A stretch of DNA of 13,769 nt, taken from contig QIKU01000237.1 of NCBI GenBank assembly GCA_003232015.1, positions 1-13,769 of the forward strand, read 5' to 3'. Origin of the DNA: Gammaproteobacteria bacterium. Lineage in GTDB: Bacteria; Pseudomonadota; Gammaproteobacteria; UBA6429. The translations under genes and the position numbers were made by a program. The notes beneath the pieces were generated by a model. It was given only the letters and a program-made list of their open reading frames with translations. It was not told the origin of the DNA and searched no databases. This document shows positions 1 through 6,520 of this stretch, in pieces. The stretch's first letter is position 1, and each line of letters opens with the position of its first letter.

Positions 1-93
1 TTATACCGCAACTGGGCATATCTTGGTATTCTGGGGGTGAAAAGTGCTAAAAATACAGCAGAATACCGGGTGGGTACGTTGATTATTTTATAA
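1..93 (+). CDS. C-terminal tail of an unidentified protein (5' truncated)
   Basis: Frame 1 is open from the first base to a TAA at 91-93 and encodes 30 residues beginning LYRNWAYLGILG. The composition is protein-like, with aromatic and hydrophobic residues and a hydrophobic last stretch (GTLIIL). The stop lies 9 bases from the stop of the convergent methyltransferase, as expected for two genes meeting tail to tail. Thirty open codons can occur by chance and no motif is recognisable, so gene status is uncertain and no function is proposed. Given the neighbour, a membrane-associated or glycosyltransferase-type product is possible, but that is a guess from context. Confidence 0.35.
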   Translation, partial: LYRNWAYLGILGVKSAKNTAEYRVGTLIIL

Positions 94-102
94 CAGGCTG
101 GG

Positions 103-879
103 TTAGTTGGCCCTTGATAGAATGACGCTCACATTATTTATAAAAAATTCCCTAAAAAAAGGAATCTTTGAGAGCAGGTTAATGCCTTTGACGCATCTAT
201 ATCTCTTGAATTCAATTCTTAAATTGCTGGATTTAACAATACGTTCAAACTTTGCAATTGTCATTTGATTGAGTCCAGATTCTACATCTTCATATCGGGT
301 TGCGCCATCGTTTCTAAAACGACTTCTAACGCTCATTATCGTTTTTTCGGAAAAAATGACATTTAGCCAGGGGAGTTTGCAGAAAAAATGCATGTGGCTG
401 CCATATGGAGCAAACCATGGGGGGCCAAAAGTGATAAGAATCTTACCAGATTTACTGATTAATTTTCGCATTTCGGCGAGAATCATAGCGGGGTCACCAA
501 AATGCTCAAAGCTATTTTGCGAAATGACAATCTCAAAATTATTCAACATATCATCAGAGATTTTATCCGTAAAAGTTAGCCTGGATGAAGGGATATTGTA
601 AGACTGCGCGAGTTCTTTCGCCTTACCCAGCATCTTCTGGTTCGTATCTATCCCTACAACAACGCAGTCGAATTTTTTCGCCAGTGCAATACATTGATAA
701 CCCAGGCCACAGCCAAAATCTATTATTCGTTTACCAGAGACCAACGAACTAAAGTCGGTATATTCTTTTTCGAGTAAAGGCAGTGCGTCGTCTATTTTCC
801 ATTCGATTGTGGCCGACTTATAGTCTTTGCTGCCGGGTTTTCTCGAAAGGGACAACAGGATAAATTCCTGGAGATTCAT
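103..879 (-). CDS. class I SAM-dependent methyltransferase
   Basis: The 258-residue product has the Rossmann-fold methyltransferase signature. Motif I is IIDFGCGLGY (residues 52-61), the acidic ribose-binding residue is D78 in VVVGIDTNQ, and the post-strand-4 region reads SQNSFEHFGDP (120-130). After the core come an aromatic, proline-rich insert (FGPPWFAPYGSHMHFF, 151-166) and the segment SEKT..SVRSRFRNDGATRYEDVE (177-200), which I recall from methyltransferases of surface-polysaccharide loci. No signal peptide is seen, so it should be cytosolic. The ATG is well supported: AGGAG at 888-892 (read on the minus strand) lies 8 bases upstream. The substrate cannot be read from the sequence. A sugar or lipid-linked glycan acceptor is an inference from family resemblance. 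It appears to be a single-gene unit on this side, with only a possible convergent partner downstream. Confidence 0.88.
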   Translation of the reverse strand: MNLQEFILLSLSRKPGSKDYKSATIEWKIDDALPLLEKEYTDFSSLVSGKRIIDFGCGLGYQCIALAKKFDCVVVGIDTNQKMLGKAKELAQSYNIPSSRLTFTDKISDDMLNNFEIVISQNSFEHFGDPAMILAEMRKLISKSGKILITFGPPWFAPYGSHMHFFCKLPWLNVIFSEKTIMSVRSRFRNDGATRYEDVESGLNQMTIAKFERIVKSSNLRIEFKRYRCVKGINLLSKIPFFREFFINNVSVILSRAN

Positions 880-1350
880 CTTTAGTGCTCCTGTTTGTGT
901 TCGTCACACAATGTGTAGATGACCGGTAAATTACCCAATAGCTGGACTTTGGCCGATGAATAATTTATCCATGTTGCTAGCTTCTTCTGGAATATTCACG
1001 TTATATGTTGATTTTACAGCTAACGGTGGCGGATGCAAAGAGTGTGAAACGCCCCCATAATGTCATGCTGTTTCTATAGTGCTGATTCCTTTGCTAGAGA
1101 CGGGCAAGATATAACAAGTGTTAATAATAAGATCATACAAATAAGGCGATAGGCGGTTTCTTTTATACCTTGAGAAATATGACTAGATAGAATTTAGCCA
1201 ATTTGGAGTTTATGTGCGAATCATTTTGTATTGCATAAGTAGTGTCTAATATGGGTGTTGTTATGCTAACGATAGACTGTGGGTTTATGAGTCCATTATT
1301 TTAACCGCCAATTACCATATAAAAATAAATGTAATAGTAACGGTATTTCT

Positions 1351-1364
1351 GTAATTTAAATTAC
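1351..1364. promoter_or_regulatory. perfect 14-bp palindrome upstream of the DUF4331 gene
   Basis: GTAATTTAAATTAC is its own reverse complement and lies 72 bases before the DUF4331 start codon. The size and symmetry fit a binding site for a dimeric helix-turn-helix regulator. AT-rich palindromes also arise by chance, and no regulator gene is adjacent, so the role is inferred only from form and position. Confidence 0.25.
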
Positions 1365-1380
1365 CCCTCGATGCATCCAG

Positions 1381-1393
1381 GCCAGAATCTGGC
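1381..1393. promoter_or_regulatory. short inverted repeat GCCAGA-A-TCTGGC
   Basis: There are two perfect 6-base arms with a single central base, 17 bases downstream of the AT-rich palindrome and 43 bases before the DUF4331 ATG. It could be an operator half of a two-site control region or a small leader stem. No direct evidence separates these. Confidence 0.2.
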
Positions 1394-1399
1394 GCGTAT

Positions 1400-1430
1400 C
1401 CCCTACACATTTACCAAAAACCTATAGGGG
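1400..1430 (+). promoter_or_regulatory. possible hairpin masking the DUF4331 ribosome binding site
   Basis: The Shine-Dalgarno-like sequence is TAGGGG (1425-1430), 6 bases before the ATG at 1437. CCCCTA at 1400-1405 is its exact complement, with a 19-base loop between. If the pairing forms in the mRNA, ribosome access would be reduced. The stem has only 6 pairs, so it may be weak or fortuitous. Confidence 0.25.
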
Positions 1431-1436
1431 TATGAG

Positions 1437-2960
1437 ATGAAATACAAACAACACGCTATTGCCGCAGCCATGGGCATCGCCCTGTCGGCATCGGCGGGCA
1501 TCACTACGGTGGGGGCATCCAGCCACCGCGAAGCGCCGTTTATTACCGGAATACCGAAAGTCGATGGTACCGATCTTTATATGTTTACCAGTTATGAGGC
1601 CGGTCGTGAGGACTTCGTCACCATTATAGCCAACTATCTCCCATTGCAGGATTCGTATGGTGGCCCTAATTATTTTACCCTGGATCCGGAAGCATTGTAT
1701 GAGATTCATATCGATAACAATGGTGATGCGGTAGAAGACATTACCTTTCAATTTGATTTTAATGTAAATAACCGCGGTACCATGCTTACCATCGGCGGTC
1801 AGTCTGTTGCGGTGCCGGTGATTAATCTCGGCCCGATTAGCGCCAACGATACCAGTAATTTATTTCGTGATGAAACCTATACCGTGAATATGGTGACGGG
1901 GCCGCGTCGAACGGGTACAGGAACAGCGATTACGAATTTAGTTGGTGGCGCGGCTGAATTTGCAAAGCCGGTTGATAATATTGGTAACAAATCACTTCCT
2001 GATTACGCGGCGTATGCCGACAACTTTATCTACGACATTACCATACCCAATTGCCCAACGGCAGGTCGAATGTTTGTAGGGCAGCGTCAGGAAAGTTTTG
2101 CGGTCAACCTCGGTGAAATTTTCGATCTGGTTAATACGAATCCCATCGGCCCTGAAGACGGCGAGACGAATATAATTGCTAACAAAAACATTACCAGTAT
2201 TGCGCTGGAAATTCCCAAAGCCTGTTTGGTGGATGGCGACGCGGTTATTGGTGCATGGACGACCGCAAGTTTGCGTCAGGCACGGATAATAAATCCTTCT
2301 CCAAATGTTGAAGATGATAGTAAAGGCCCAACGGTTGAAGGTGGTGCATGGACTCAGGTCTCGCGCTTAGGCAATCCGTTGGTAAATGAAGTTGTGATCG
2401 GCGTAAAAGATAAAGACCGTTTTAATACCAGTGAGCCGGTGAATGATGCTGTTGACCTTATCGGATTTGGTAGCTATGTTTTATACCCAACCCTGCCGGC
2501 CATTATCGAGACGCTTTACCCGATTGCGCCGGCCCCCACGTTGTTTCCACGTTCTGACCTGATCAGTGTGTTCTTAACCGGTCTACCCGCGTTGCCAACG
2601 GCCGATCCCGCGGTAACGGAGCCAGGTAACCAGCCGATTGGGCCTCAACCTGGTGGTGTTGTGCTTGCTGAGATGTTGCGCCTGAACACGAGCACAACTG
2701 CTGTTGATGCAACAAGCCAAAATACCATGGGCGTGATTGGTGGCGATAATGCGGGTTATCCGAATGGACGTCGTCCAGGTGATGATGTAGTGGATATCGC
2801 TCTGCGTGTCGTCATGGGTCGTTTGTTGCCAGTGGCGGATGCACCCGCCGGTGCAGTCAACTTTACGGATGGTGTTGCCATAAATGCAACAATGTTCCTG
2901 TCGGTATTCCCATACCTTAATACACCGATAGCGGGTGCGATTACTACACCTGCACCTTAA
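1437..2960 (+). CDS. secreted DUF4331 domain protein
   Basis: The 507-residue product has a signal peptide: basic start MKYKQ, hydrophobic core to about residue 25, and a probable cut after GA at 27. The mature protein opens with SSHREAPF (28-35), the hallmark start of DUF4331 proteins. It continues with VDGTDLYMF (42-50), IIANYLPLQ..YGGPNYF (63-80) and HIDNNGDAVEDITFQF (91-106), whose spaced Asp/Asn residues resemble a calcium-binding loop. The C-terminal family signature is GYPNGRRPGDDVVDIALRV (440-458). C206 and C263 could form a disulfide after export. The domain fills the whole chain and no anchor is seen, so it is likely periplasmic or extracellular. The family has no established biochemical role that I know. 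The next gene starts 17 bases downstream, which suggests co-transcription with the small lipoprotein and TPR genes. Confidence 0.93.
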   Translation: MKYKQHAIAAAMGIALSASAGITTVGASSHREAPFITGIPKVDGTDLYMFTSYEAGREDFVTIIANYLPLQDSYGGPNYFTLDPEALYEIHIDNNGDAVEDITFQFDFNVNNRGTMLTIGGQSVAVPVINLGPISANDTSNLFRDETYTVNMVTGPRRTGTGTAITNLVGGAAEFAKPVDNIGNKSLPDYAAYADNFIYDITIPNCPTAGRMFVGQRQESFAVNLGEIFDLVNTNPIGPEDGETNIIANKNITSIALEIPKACLVDGDAVIGAWTTASLRQARIINPSPNVEDDSKGPTVEGGAWTQVSRLGNPLVNEVVIGVKDKDRFNTSEPVNDAVDLIGFGSYVLYPTLPAIIETLYPIAPAPTLFPRSDLISVFLTGLPALPTADPAVTEPGNQPIGPQPGGVVLAEMLRLNTSTTAVDATSQNTMGVIGGDNAGYPNGRRPGDDVVDIALRVVMGRLLPVADAPAGAVNFTDGVAINATMFLSVFPYLNTPIAGAITTPAP

Positions 2961-2977
2961 ATATGAAGGAGATTCTG

Positions 2978-3190
2978 ATGAATAGATTATTCATATTAGC
3001 TGTTGTGTTACTGGGTTTAGGCGCCTGTGGTGGGGGTGATGATGCATCAGTACAGGAAACCACGGTTGAATTTAATCAGTTTGTGCTAGACGAGCTTGAG
3101 TTAACCGACAGAAATGACGAACCGGCTGAAGTCAACGACATTACATTTAGTTTTGACGAAGATGAAACGGCATTTGATTCAGTATTATAA
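2978..3190 (+). CDS. small acidic lipoprotein of unknown function
   Basis: The 70-residue product begins at the ATG at 2978, which has AAGGAG at 2966-2971 6 bases upstream. An in-frame ATG at 2963 would overlap this ribosome binding site and is less likely. Residues 1-17 form a lipoprotein signal with lipobox LGAC, so C17 should be lipidated. Glycine follows at +2 (no Asp inner-membrane retention signal), which suggests outer-membrane sorting. The 54-residue mature part is extremely acidic: 17 Asp/Glu against one Arg. It ends in the segment EVNDITFSFDEDETAFDSVL. I do not recognise a family. Position between a secreted DUF4331 protein and a secreted TPR protein suggests that the three act together in the envelope; this is inference. 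Confidence 0.8.
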   Translation: MNRLFILAVVLLGLGACGGGDDASVQETTVEFNQFVLDELELTDRNDEPAEVNDITFSFDEDETAFDSVL

Positions 3191-3203
3191 AAAATGAAAT
3201 GAC

Positions 3204-3227
3204 TGGGCCAGTTTTCGGGCTGGCCCA
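3204..3227 (+). terminator. hairpin between the lipoprotein and TPR genes
   Basis: TGGGCCAG (3204-3211) and CTGGCCCA (3220-3227) make a perfect 8-pair stem with an 8-base loop, 13 bases after the lipoprotein stop. What follows is CCTTTAAAA, a poor U-tract. It therefore reads better as a leaky terminator or an mRNA-stabilising or processing stem that lowers expression of the TPR gene than as a full stop. Confidence 0.4.
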
Positions 3228-3250
3228 CCTTTAAAACTAAGAGGCGAGTG

Positions 3251-4324
3251 ATGAAAATTTTAATAGCGGTGATTTTACTAGGCATGAGCACATTAAGTTT
3301 TTCTCATCAGTACCATGCGCCCCATGGTGTGAGCAGCGACATAATGGACTCAAAGATTATGCTTCAGGTAAAGCAGCTAATGGTAAAGGGACGCCAGGAA
3401 TCGAATGAACAATACTATTTAAAAGCCAGTAAGTTATTGGACAAGGTTAAAACATCCTCAGCGCAAAAAACGCTGTTTAGGGCCGAGATACAGCAATATT
3501 TTCACCGTTTCAATCAAGCGTTGACTACCTTGAACAGTATCAATCATACGGCGTCAACCGATTTATTACGTGCCAGTATTTATTTTACCCAGGGAAAATT
3601 CAGACAAGCACATCAACACTGTAAGAATTTATTTGGTCAGGTCGATACTTTGCTGGCCTTAACCTGTATATCACATGCAAATAGTTTGCAGGGTGAGTTA
3701 GATAAAGCCTATGAGGTGCTGGTTTCGGCTCTAGAACATGTTAAGACCGACTCAAGCTCGTCAAGATTATGGGCCTATGTGACGTTAGCGGAAATGGCAG
3801 AACGTAAATTAGATTATGAAATGGCAAAACAGTTATACACTAAAGCACTTGAAATTAATCCAACAGACATGCCAACGCGAATTGCCTATGCAGATATCCT
3901 GTTGAACGAGCGAAATGCGATTAAAACAATCCTGGTCACTCAGGATTATCTGCACAATGATCTGTTACTTTTGCGCTATGTGCGGGCAAATAGCTTATAC
4001 GAAAAAAATGAAGACAATAAAGCGTATATAAGACTAAAAGACAGGATTGAAAATTATACAAGAGAAAACCAGCATCTACATTATGATTTACTGGCAGAAT
4101 ACCAGTTGTATATAAAACTCGATGCGCAACAGGCGTTGGTGTGGGCGGAGCGTCATTGGCAACAGCAAAAGACGCCCAGAGATGCGAGGTTATTGGCTAC
4201 GGTAGCTGAGCAAGTGGGTGATATATCCAGTAAACAGCGGGTGATTAACTGGCAACAAAATTACGGACTTGAAGACAAATTGTTAGAACGAATCCTGGCT
4301 AAACAAAAACTGAGTTTACAGTAA
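3251..4324 (+). CDS. secreted tetratricopeptide-repeat protein
   Basis: The 357-residue product has a clear signal peptide (MKILIAVILLGMSTLSFS, probable cut before HQ at 19-20). The start is taken as the ATG at 3251, with GAGG at 3241-3244 6 bases upstream; a GTG one codon earlier is less likely. The mature chain is helical and TPR-like. The clearest repeat is YEMAKQLYTKALEINPTDMP (189-208) followed by TRIAYADILLNERN. Weaker repeats are seen around 104-126 (LLRASIYFTQGKFRQAHQHCKNL) and 135-163 (LALTCISHANSLQGELDKAYEVL). No catalytic motif is visible, so a periplasmic scaffold or partner-binding role is likely. It lies downstream of the DUF4331 and lipoprotein genes on the same strand, with a hairpin between. 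My recollection is that TPR proteins often accompany DUF4331 genes, but that needs a neighbourhood search. Confidence 0.85.
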   Translation: MKILIAVILLGMSTLSFSHQYHAPHGVSSDIMDSKIMLQVKQLMVKGRQESNEQYYLKASKLLDKVKTSSAQKTLFRAEIQQYFHRFNQALTTLNSINHTASTDLLRASIYFTQGKFRQAHQHCKNLFGQVDTLLALTCISHANSLQGELDKAYEVLVSALEHVKTDSSSSRLWAYVTLAEMAERKLDYEMAKQLYTKALEINPTDMPTRIAYADILLNERNAIKTILVTQDYLHNDLLLLRYVRANSLYEKNEDNKAYIRLKDRIENYTRENQHLHYDLLAEYQLYIKLDAQQALVWAERHWQQQKTPRDARLLATVAEQVGDISSKQRVINWQQNYGLEDKLLERILAKQKLSLQ

Positions 4325-4344
4325 TAAGATGATTTTTCCATTTA

Positions 4345-4415
4345 ACAGGACAACGGGTGTGTTTTAACTAGCTTGCATCCGTAGCCTCTTTTACCCGGAG
4401 GTGTCCTGTCTTTTT
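4345..4415 (+). terminator. probable terminator after the TPR gene
   Basis: ACAGGACA (4345-4352) pairs perfectly with TGTCCTGT (4402-4409). Inside it, CGGGT (4354-4358) can pair with ACCCG (4393-4397). The stem is followed by CTTTTT at 4410-4415. The loop is large (about 34 bases) and one arm has a 4-base bulge, so efficiency is uncertain. There is no T-tract on the other side, so it should act on the plus strand and protect the convergent antiporter gene from read-through. Confidence 0.4.
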
Positions 4416-4423
4416 AATTTGGC

Positions 4424-5593
4424 CTAACTTTTACGTAGTTTATCGGATATGGCGATGGGTGTGGGATATTTGAAGACGACATAATAGGTAGAAATAATAA
4501 ACGTAATTACGGTGGCGAGTTGAATTAAATTACTGGCCTGTTGGCTAAGTAAGTTAAGCTTTAAGGCAAGCACGGCGATCAGGAATGCAAATTCACTACC
4601 TTGTCCCAGACGGAAACCGATTTCTACCGCCTGTTGTTTGTTTTCACCTTCAAAACTAAGTAACCATGAAAACACATAGGGTTTTGCAATCAAGATCACG
4701 ATGGCCAGGCTAACGGCAGGTAGAATGACTTCATTCAATGCGGTGATATCGATCGCCGCACCGATGGCAAAGAAAAATATGATCAGGAAAAAATCTCGCA
4801 GCGGTTTCAGGCTATCGGCAATAAAAAAGGAGATCCGATGGGTGGCGATCGCAACACCGGCCACAAAGGCGCCTATCTCGTGGGTAAGACCGAGATAACT
4901 GGCCAGTTCCGCCATGCCCAGACACCAGCCAATGGCCAGTAAAAATATATATTCCTGTATTTTATCAAAACGACGGATTAACTTAATAAGGATAAATCGT
5001 TCCATCAGATAGGCAAAAACAATCAGACCGACAAAGGCAAATGCGAGTTTGACTAAATTAAAGGCCAGTTCGTCCGTGCCGCTACCTGCCTGTAGTACGA
5101 TAAGCAGGATAATGGCAATGATGTCCTGCATTAACAGGATACTGATGATGATCTCACCCGTGTGCTGGTGGTGTAACTCTGTGGTTGGGATGAGCTTTAA
5201 ACCGATGATAGTACTTGAGAACATCATGGTTGAGCCAATGATTAACGATTCTATCCAGCCAAGTCCAAATAATAGTGGGATGCTACTACCGAGTACAACA
5301 AATATAACGCAACTGATGATCGTTACGATGGTAGTTTCCTTGAACAGGCTGATTAATTTTTGTGGATGTAGATTCAGACCCAGTAAGAACAGTAAAAACA
5401 TAATGCCGACATCGGCAATTTGTTGAATATGTTCTGCATGGTGTACCCAGCCTAAGACGGAAGGGCCGAGTATTACTCCGAGTACAATGTAGGCGACGAT
5501 CATCGCCTGACGAGCATACAGAGCGATGGTGGCGAGAATCGCGGCACCGGTAAAAATCATGAATATAGTGAACAGCAAGGTTGGGCTTTCCAT
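4424..5593 (-). CDS. Kef/CPA2-type cation:proton antiporter, membrane domain only
   Basis: The 389-residue product is almost wholly membrane-embedded, with about 12 hydrophobic segments, in the monovalent cation:proton antiporter-2 family. Family features are YIVLGVILGPSVLGW (35-49), LLFLLGLNLHP (67-77), LLMQDIIAIILL (153-164) with the conserved Asp at D157, LTHEIGAFVAGVAIA (236-250) and LGQGSEFAFLIA (329-340). It would exchange K+ or Na+ for H+ across the inner membrane. The chain ends soon after the last membrane segment. The TrkA-N/RCK nucleotide-binding tail of KefB/KefC is absent, so nucleotide or glutathione gating as in Kef is not expected. I chose the ATG at 5593 because MESPTLL matches the usual distance to TM1. 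A TTG at 5623 would add ten residues. Neither start has a good Shine-Dalgarno. Confidence 0.88.
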   Translation of the reverse strand: MESPTLLFTIFMIFTGAAILATIALYARQAMIVAYIVLGVILGPSVLGWVHHAEHIQQIADVGIMFLLFLLGLNLHPQKLISLFKETTIVTIISCVIFVVLGSSIPLLFGLGWIESLIIGSTMMFSSTIIGLKLIPTTELHHQHTGEIIISILLMQDIIAIILLIVLQAGSGTDELAFNLVKLAFAFVGLIVFAYLMERFILIKLIRRFDKIQEYIFLLAIGWCLGMAELASYLGLTHEIGAFVAGVAIATHRISFFIADSLKPLRDFFLIIFFFAIGAAIDITALNEVILPAVSLAIVILIAKPYVFSWLLSFEGENKQQAVEIGFRLGQGSEFAFLIAVLALKLNLLSQQASNLIQLATVITFIISTYYVVFKYPTPIAISDKLRKS

Positions 5594-5600
5594 TTTAATA

Positions 5601-5606
5601 AGTATA
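5601..5606 (-). promoter_or_regulatory. -10-like hexamer directly upstream of the antiporter ATG
   Basis: TATACT on the minus strand ends 7 bases before the ATG at 5593, so a transcript started from it would have almost no leader. No convincing -35 is seen at 16-18 bases. If the longer TTG start (5623) is used, this hexamer lies inside the coding region and is meaningless. Confidence 0.2.
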
Positions 5607-5671
5607 GCGAAGATATTATTCAATGATGGGTAACGGGCATATTATTGGTATGCGAATGATTTAAGTTTGCG

Positions 5672-5677
5672 TACAAT
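5672..5677 (+). promoter_or_regulatory. -10-like hexamer directly upstream of the DUF2797 ATG
   Basis: TACAAT ends 6 bases before the ATG at 5684 and would place transcription start at or next to the start codon. There is no Shine-Dalgarno before this ATG, and the start itself is well supported by family length. The best -35-like sequence (TTGGTA, 5645-5650) is 21 bases away, too far for a standard sigma70 promoter. This is suggestive of a leaderless mRNA only. Confidence 0.25.
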
Positions 5678-5683
5678 ACGTGT

Positions 5684-6505
5684 ATGAAAATTAGCGGCAA
5701 TATCAACAAACTAAAAACCACACTACAAACGCCGGTAAAGTATCATTTCCCCATTGGTGAAGAACTGATCGAACTCAATCCCTTTATTGGCAAGACGATT
5801 CATCTGCAATACAACGGTGAGATTAATTGTGTGAGTTGTGGGCGTAAAATTAAAAAGAGCTTTCAGCAGGGGTATTGTTATCCCTGTTTTCAGTCATTGC
5901 CCGAATGCGATAGTTGCATTATCAAGCCAGAGTTGTGCCATTATCATGAGGGTAGCTGCCGTGAACCCAGCTGGGGTGAGCAACATTGTTTTCAGGAACA
6001 TGTGGTGTATCTGGCGAAAACTTCCGGTGTTAAGGTCGGCATTACCCGCCTGCCTAATGTGCCTTCGCGCTGGATCGATCAGGGTGCGATACAGGCCTTA
6101 CCCATTTTTCGAGTTAAAGATCGTCTTACCTCAGGTAAGGTGGAGATGATTTTCAAACAACATGTTGCAGACAAAACGGCCTGGCAACGAATGTTAAAAG
6201 GCGAGACAACAGATGCTGATTTAACGACAGAACGTGATCGTCTTTATTCAGAATGTAAATCGGATATACAGGCGCTGATAAAAGAGCTGGGGGAGGGTGC
6301 TATTGTGTTTCAGGCGAACGAACAAATTATTGATATCGAATACCCGGTCATAAGCTACCCGCAAAAGGTCAAGTCGTTTAATTTTGACAAGACGCCTGTG
6401 GTCGAAGGCGAGTTGCAGGGCATTAAGGGTCAGTATCTAATTCTCGATTCGGGTGTGTTGAATATACGAAAGTTCTCCGGTTATCAAATCGACTTTGAAG
6501 TTTAG
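5684..6505 (+). CDS. DUF2797 zinc-finger protein
   Basis: The 273-residue product matches my memory of DUF2797: start MKISGNINKL, then NPFIGKTIHLQYNGEINCVSCGRK, then the core VVYLAKTSGVKVGITR (107-122) and PSRWIDQGA (127-135). Cysteine pairs at C49/C52, C65/C68 and C75/C78, plus C85, H86, H88, C92 and C102, suggest two or more zinc sites in the N-terminal third. The segment YLA...VKVGITR...RW resembles the GIY-YIG nuclease fold start, but I cannot confirm a complete active site. No signal peptide or membrane segment is present, so it is likely cytosolic and possibly nucleic-acid binding; its function is not established. It is divergent from the antiporter and convergent with xerC (15 bases between stops). 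The long pre-zinc segment supports the ATG at 5684 although no Shine-Dalgarno precedes it. Confidence 0.88.
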   Translation: MKISGNINKLKTTLQTPVKYHFPIGEELIELNPFIGKTIHLQYNGEINCVSCGRKIKKSFQQGYCYPCFQSLPECDSCIIKPELCHYHEGSCREPSWGEQHCFQEHVVYLAKTSGVKVGITRLPNVPSRWIDQGAIQALPIFRVKDRLTSGKVEMIFKQHVADKTAWQRMLKGETTDADLTTERDRLYSECKSDIQALIKELGEGAIVFQANEQIIDIEYPVISYPQKVKSFNFDKTPVVEGELQGIKGQYLILDSGVLNIRKFSGYQIDFEV

Positions 6506-6520
6506 CGCGTCAGTTTGCGT

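Larger units (their letters stand above)
880..1436. other. long noncoding stretch between divergent genes
   Basis: These 557 bases separate the divergent methyltransferase and DUF4331 genes. I find no ORF with a ribosome binding site and no tRNA or recognisable structured RNA. The stretch is AT-rich. It contains a short inverted repeat near the methyltransferase start (ACACA-A-TGTGT, 906-916). Two better palindromes and a possible Shine-Dalgarno-blocking hairpin lie in the last 90 bases before DUF4331 and are listed separately. Promoters for both genes should be here, but I could not pick a convincing -35/-10 pair. Confidence 0.5.

Noticed and set aside
269..601. Plus-strand open frame of 110 codons inside the methyltransferase
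   Set aside because: The opposite strand carries complete methyltransferase motifs; this frame shows none and is a shadow.
971..1060. Plus-strand open frame of 29 codons ending GGGCKECETPP
   Set aside because: It contains a CxxC but has no ribosome binding site, is very short and lies in an AT-rich gap; chance is the simplest reading.
1152..1309. GGCGGTT (1152-1158) and AACCGCC (1303-1309) as long-range inverted repeat
   Set aside because: Seven bases at a distance of about 145 is within chance expectation and nothing else supports a structure.
1422..1751. Minus-strand open frame opposite the start of DUF4331
   Set aside because: It is antisense to a firmly identified signal peptide and family motif and has no recognisable protein character of its own.
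5049..5426. Plus-strand open frame of 125 codons opposite the antiporter
   Set aside because: It is the mirror of hydrophobic antiporter codons; the minus strand has all the family motifs.
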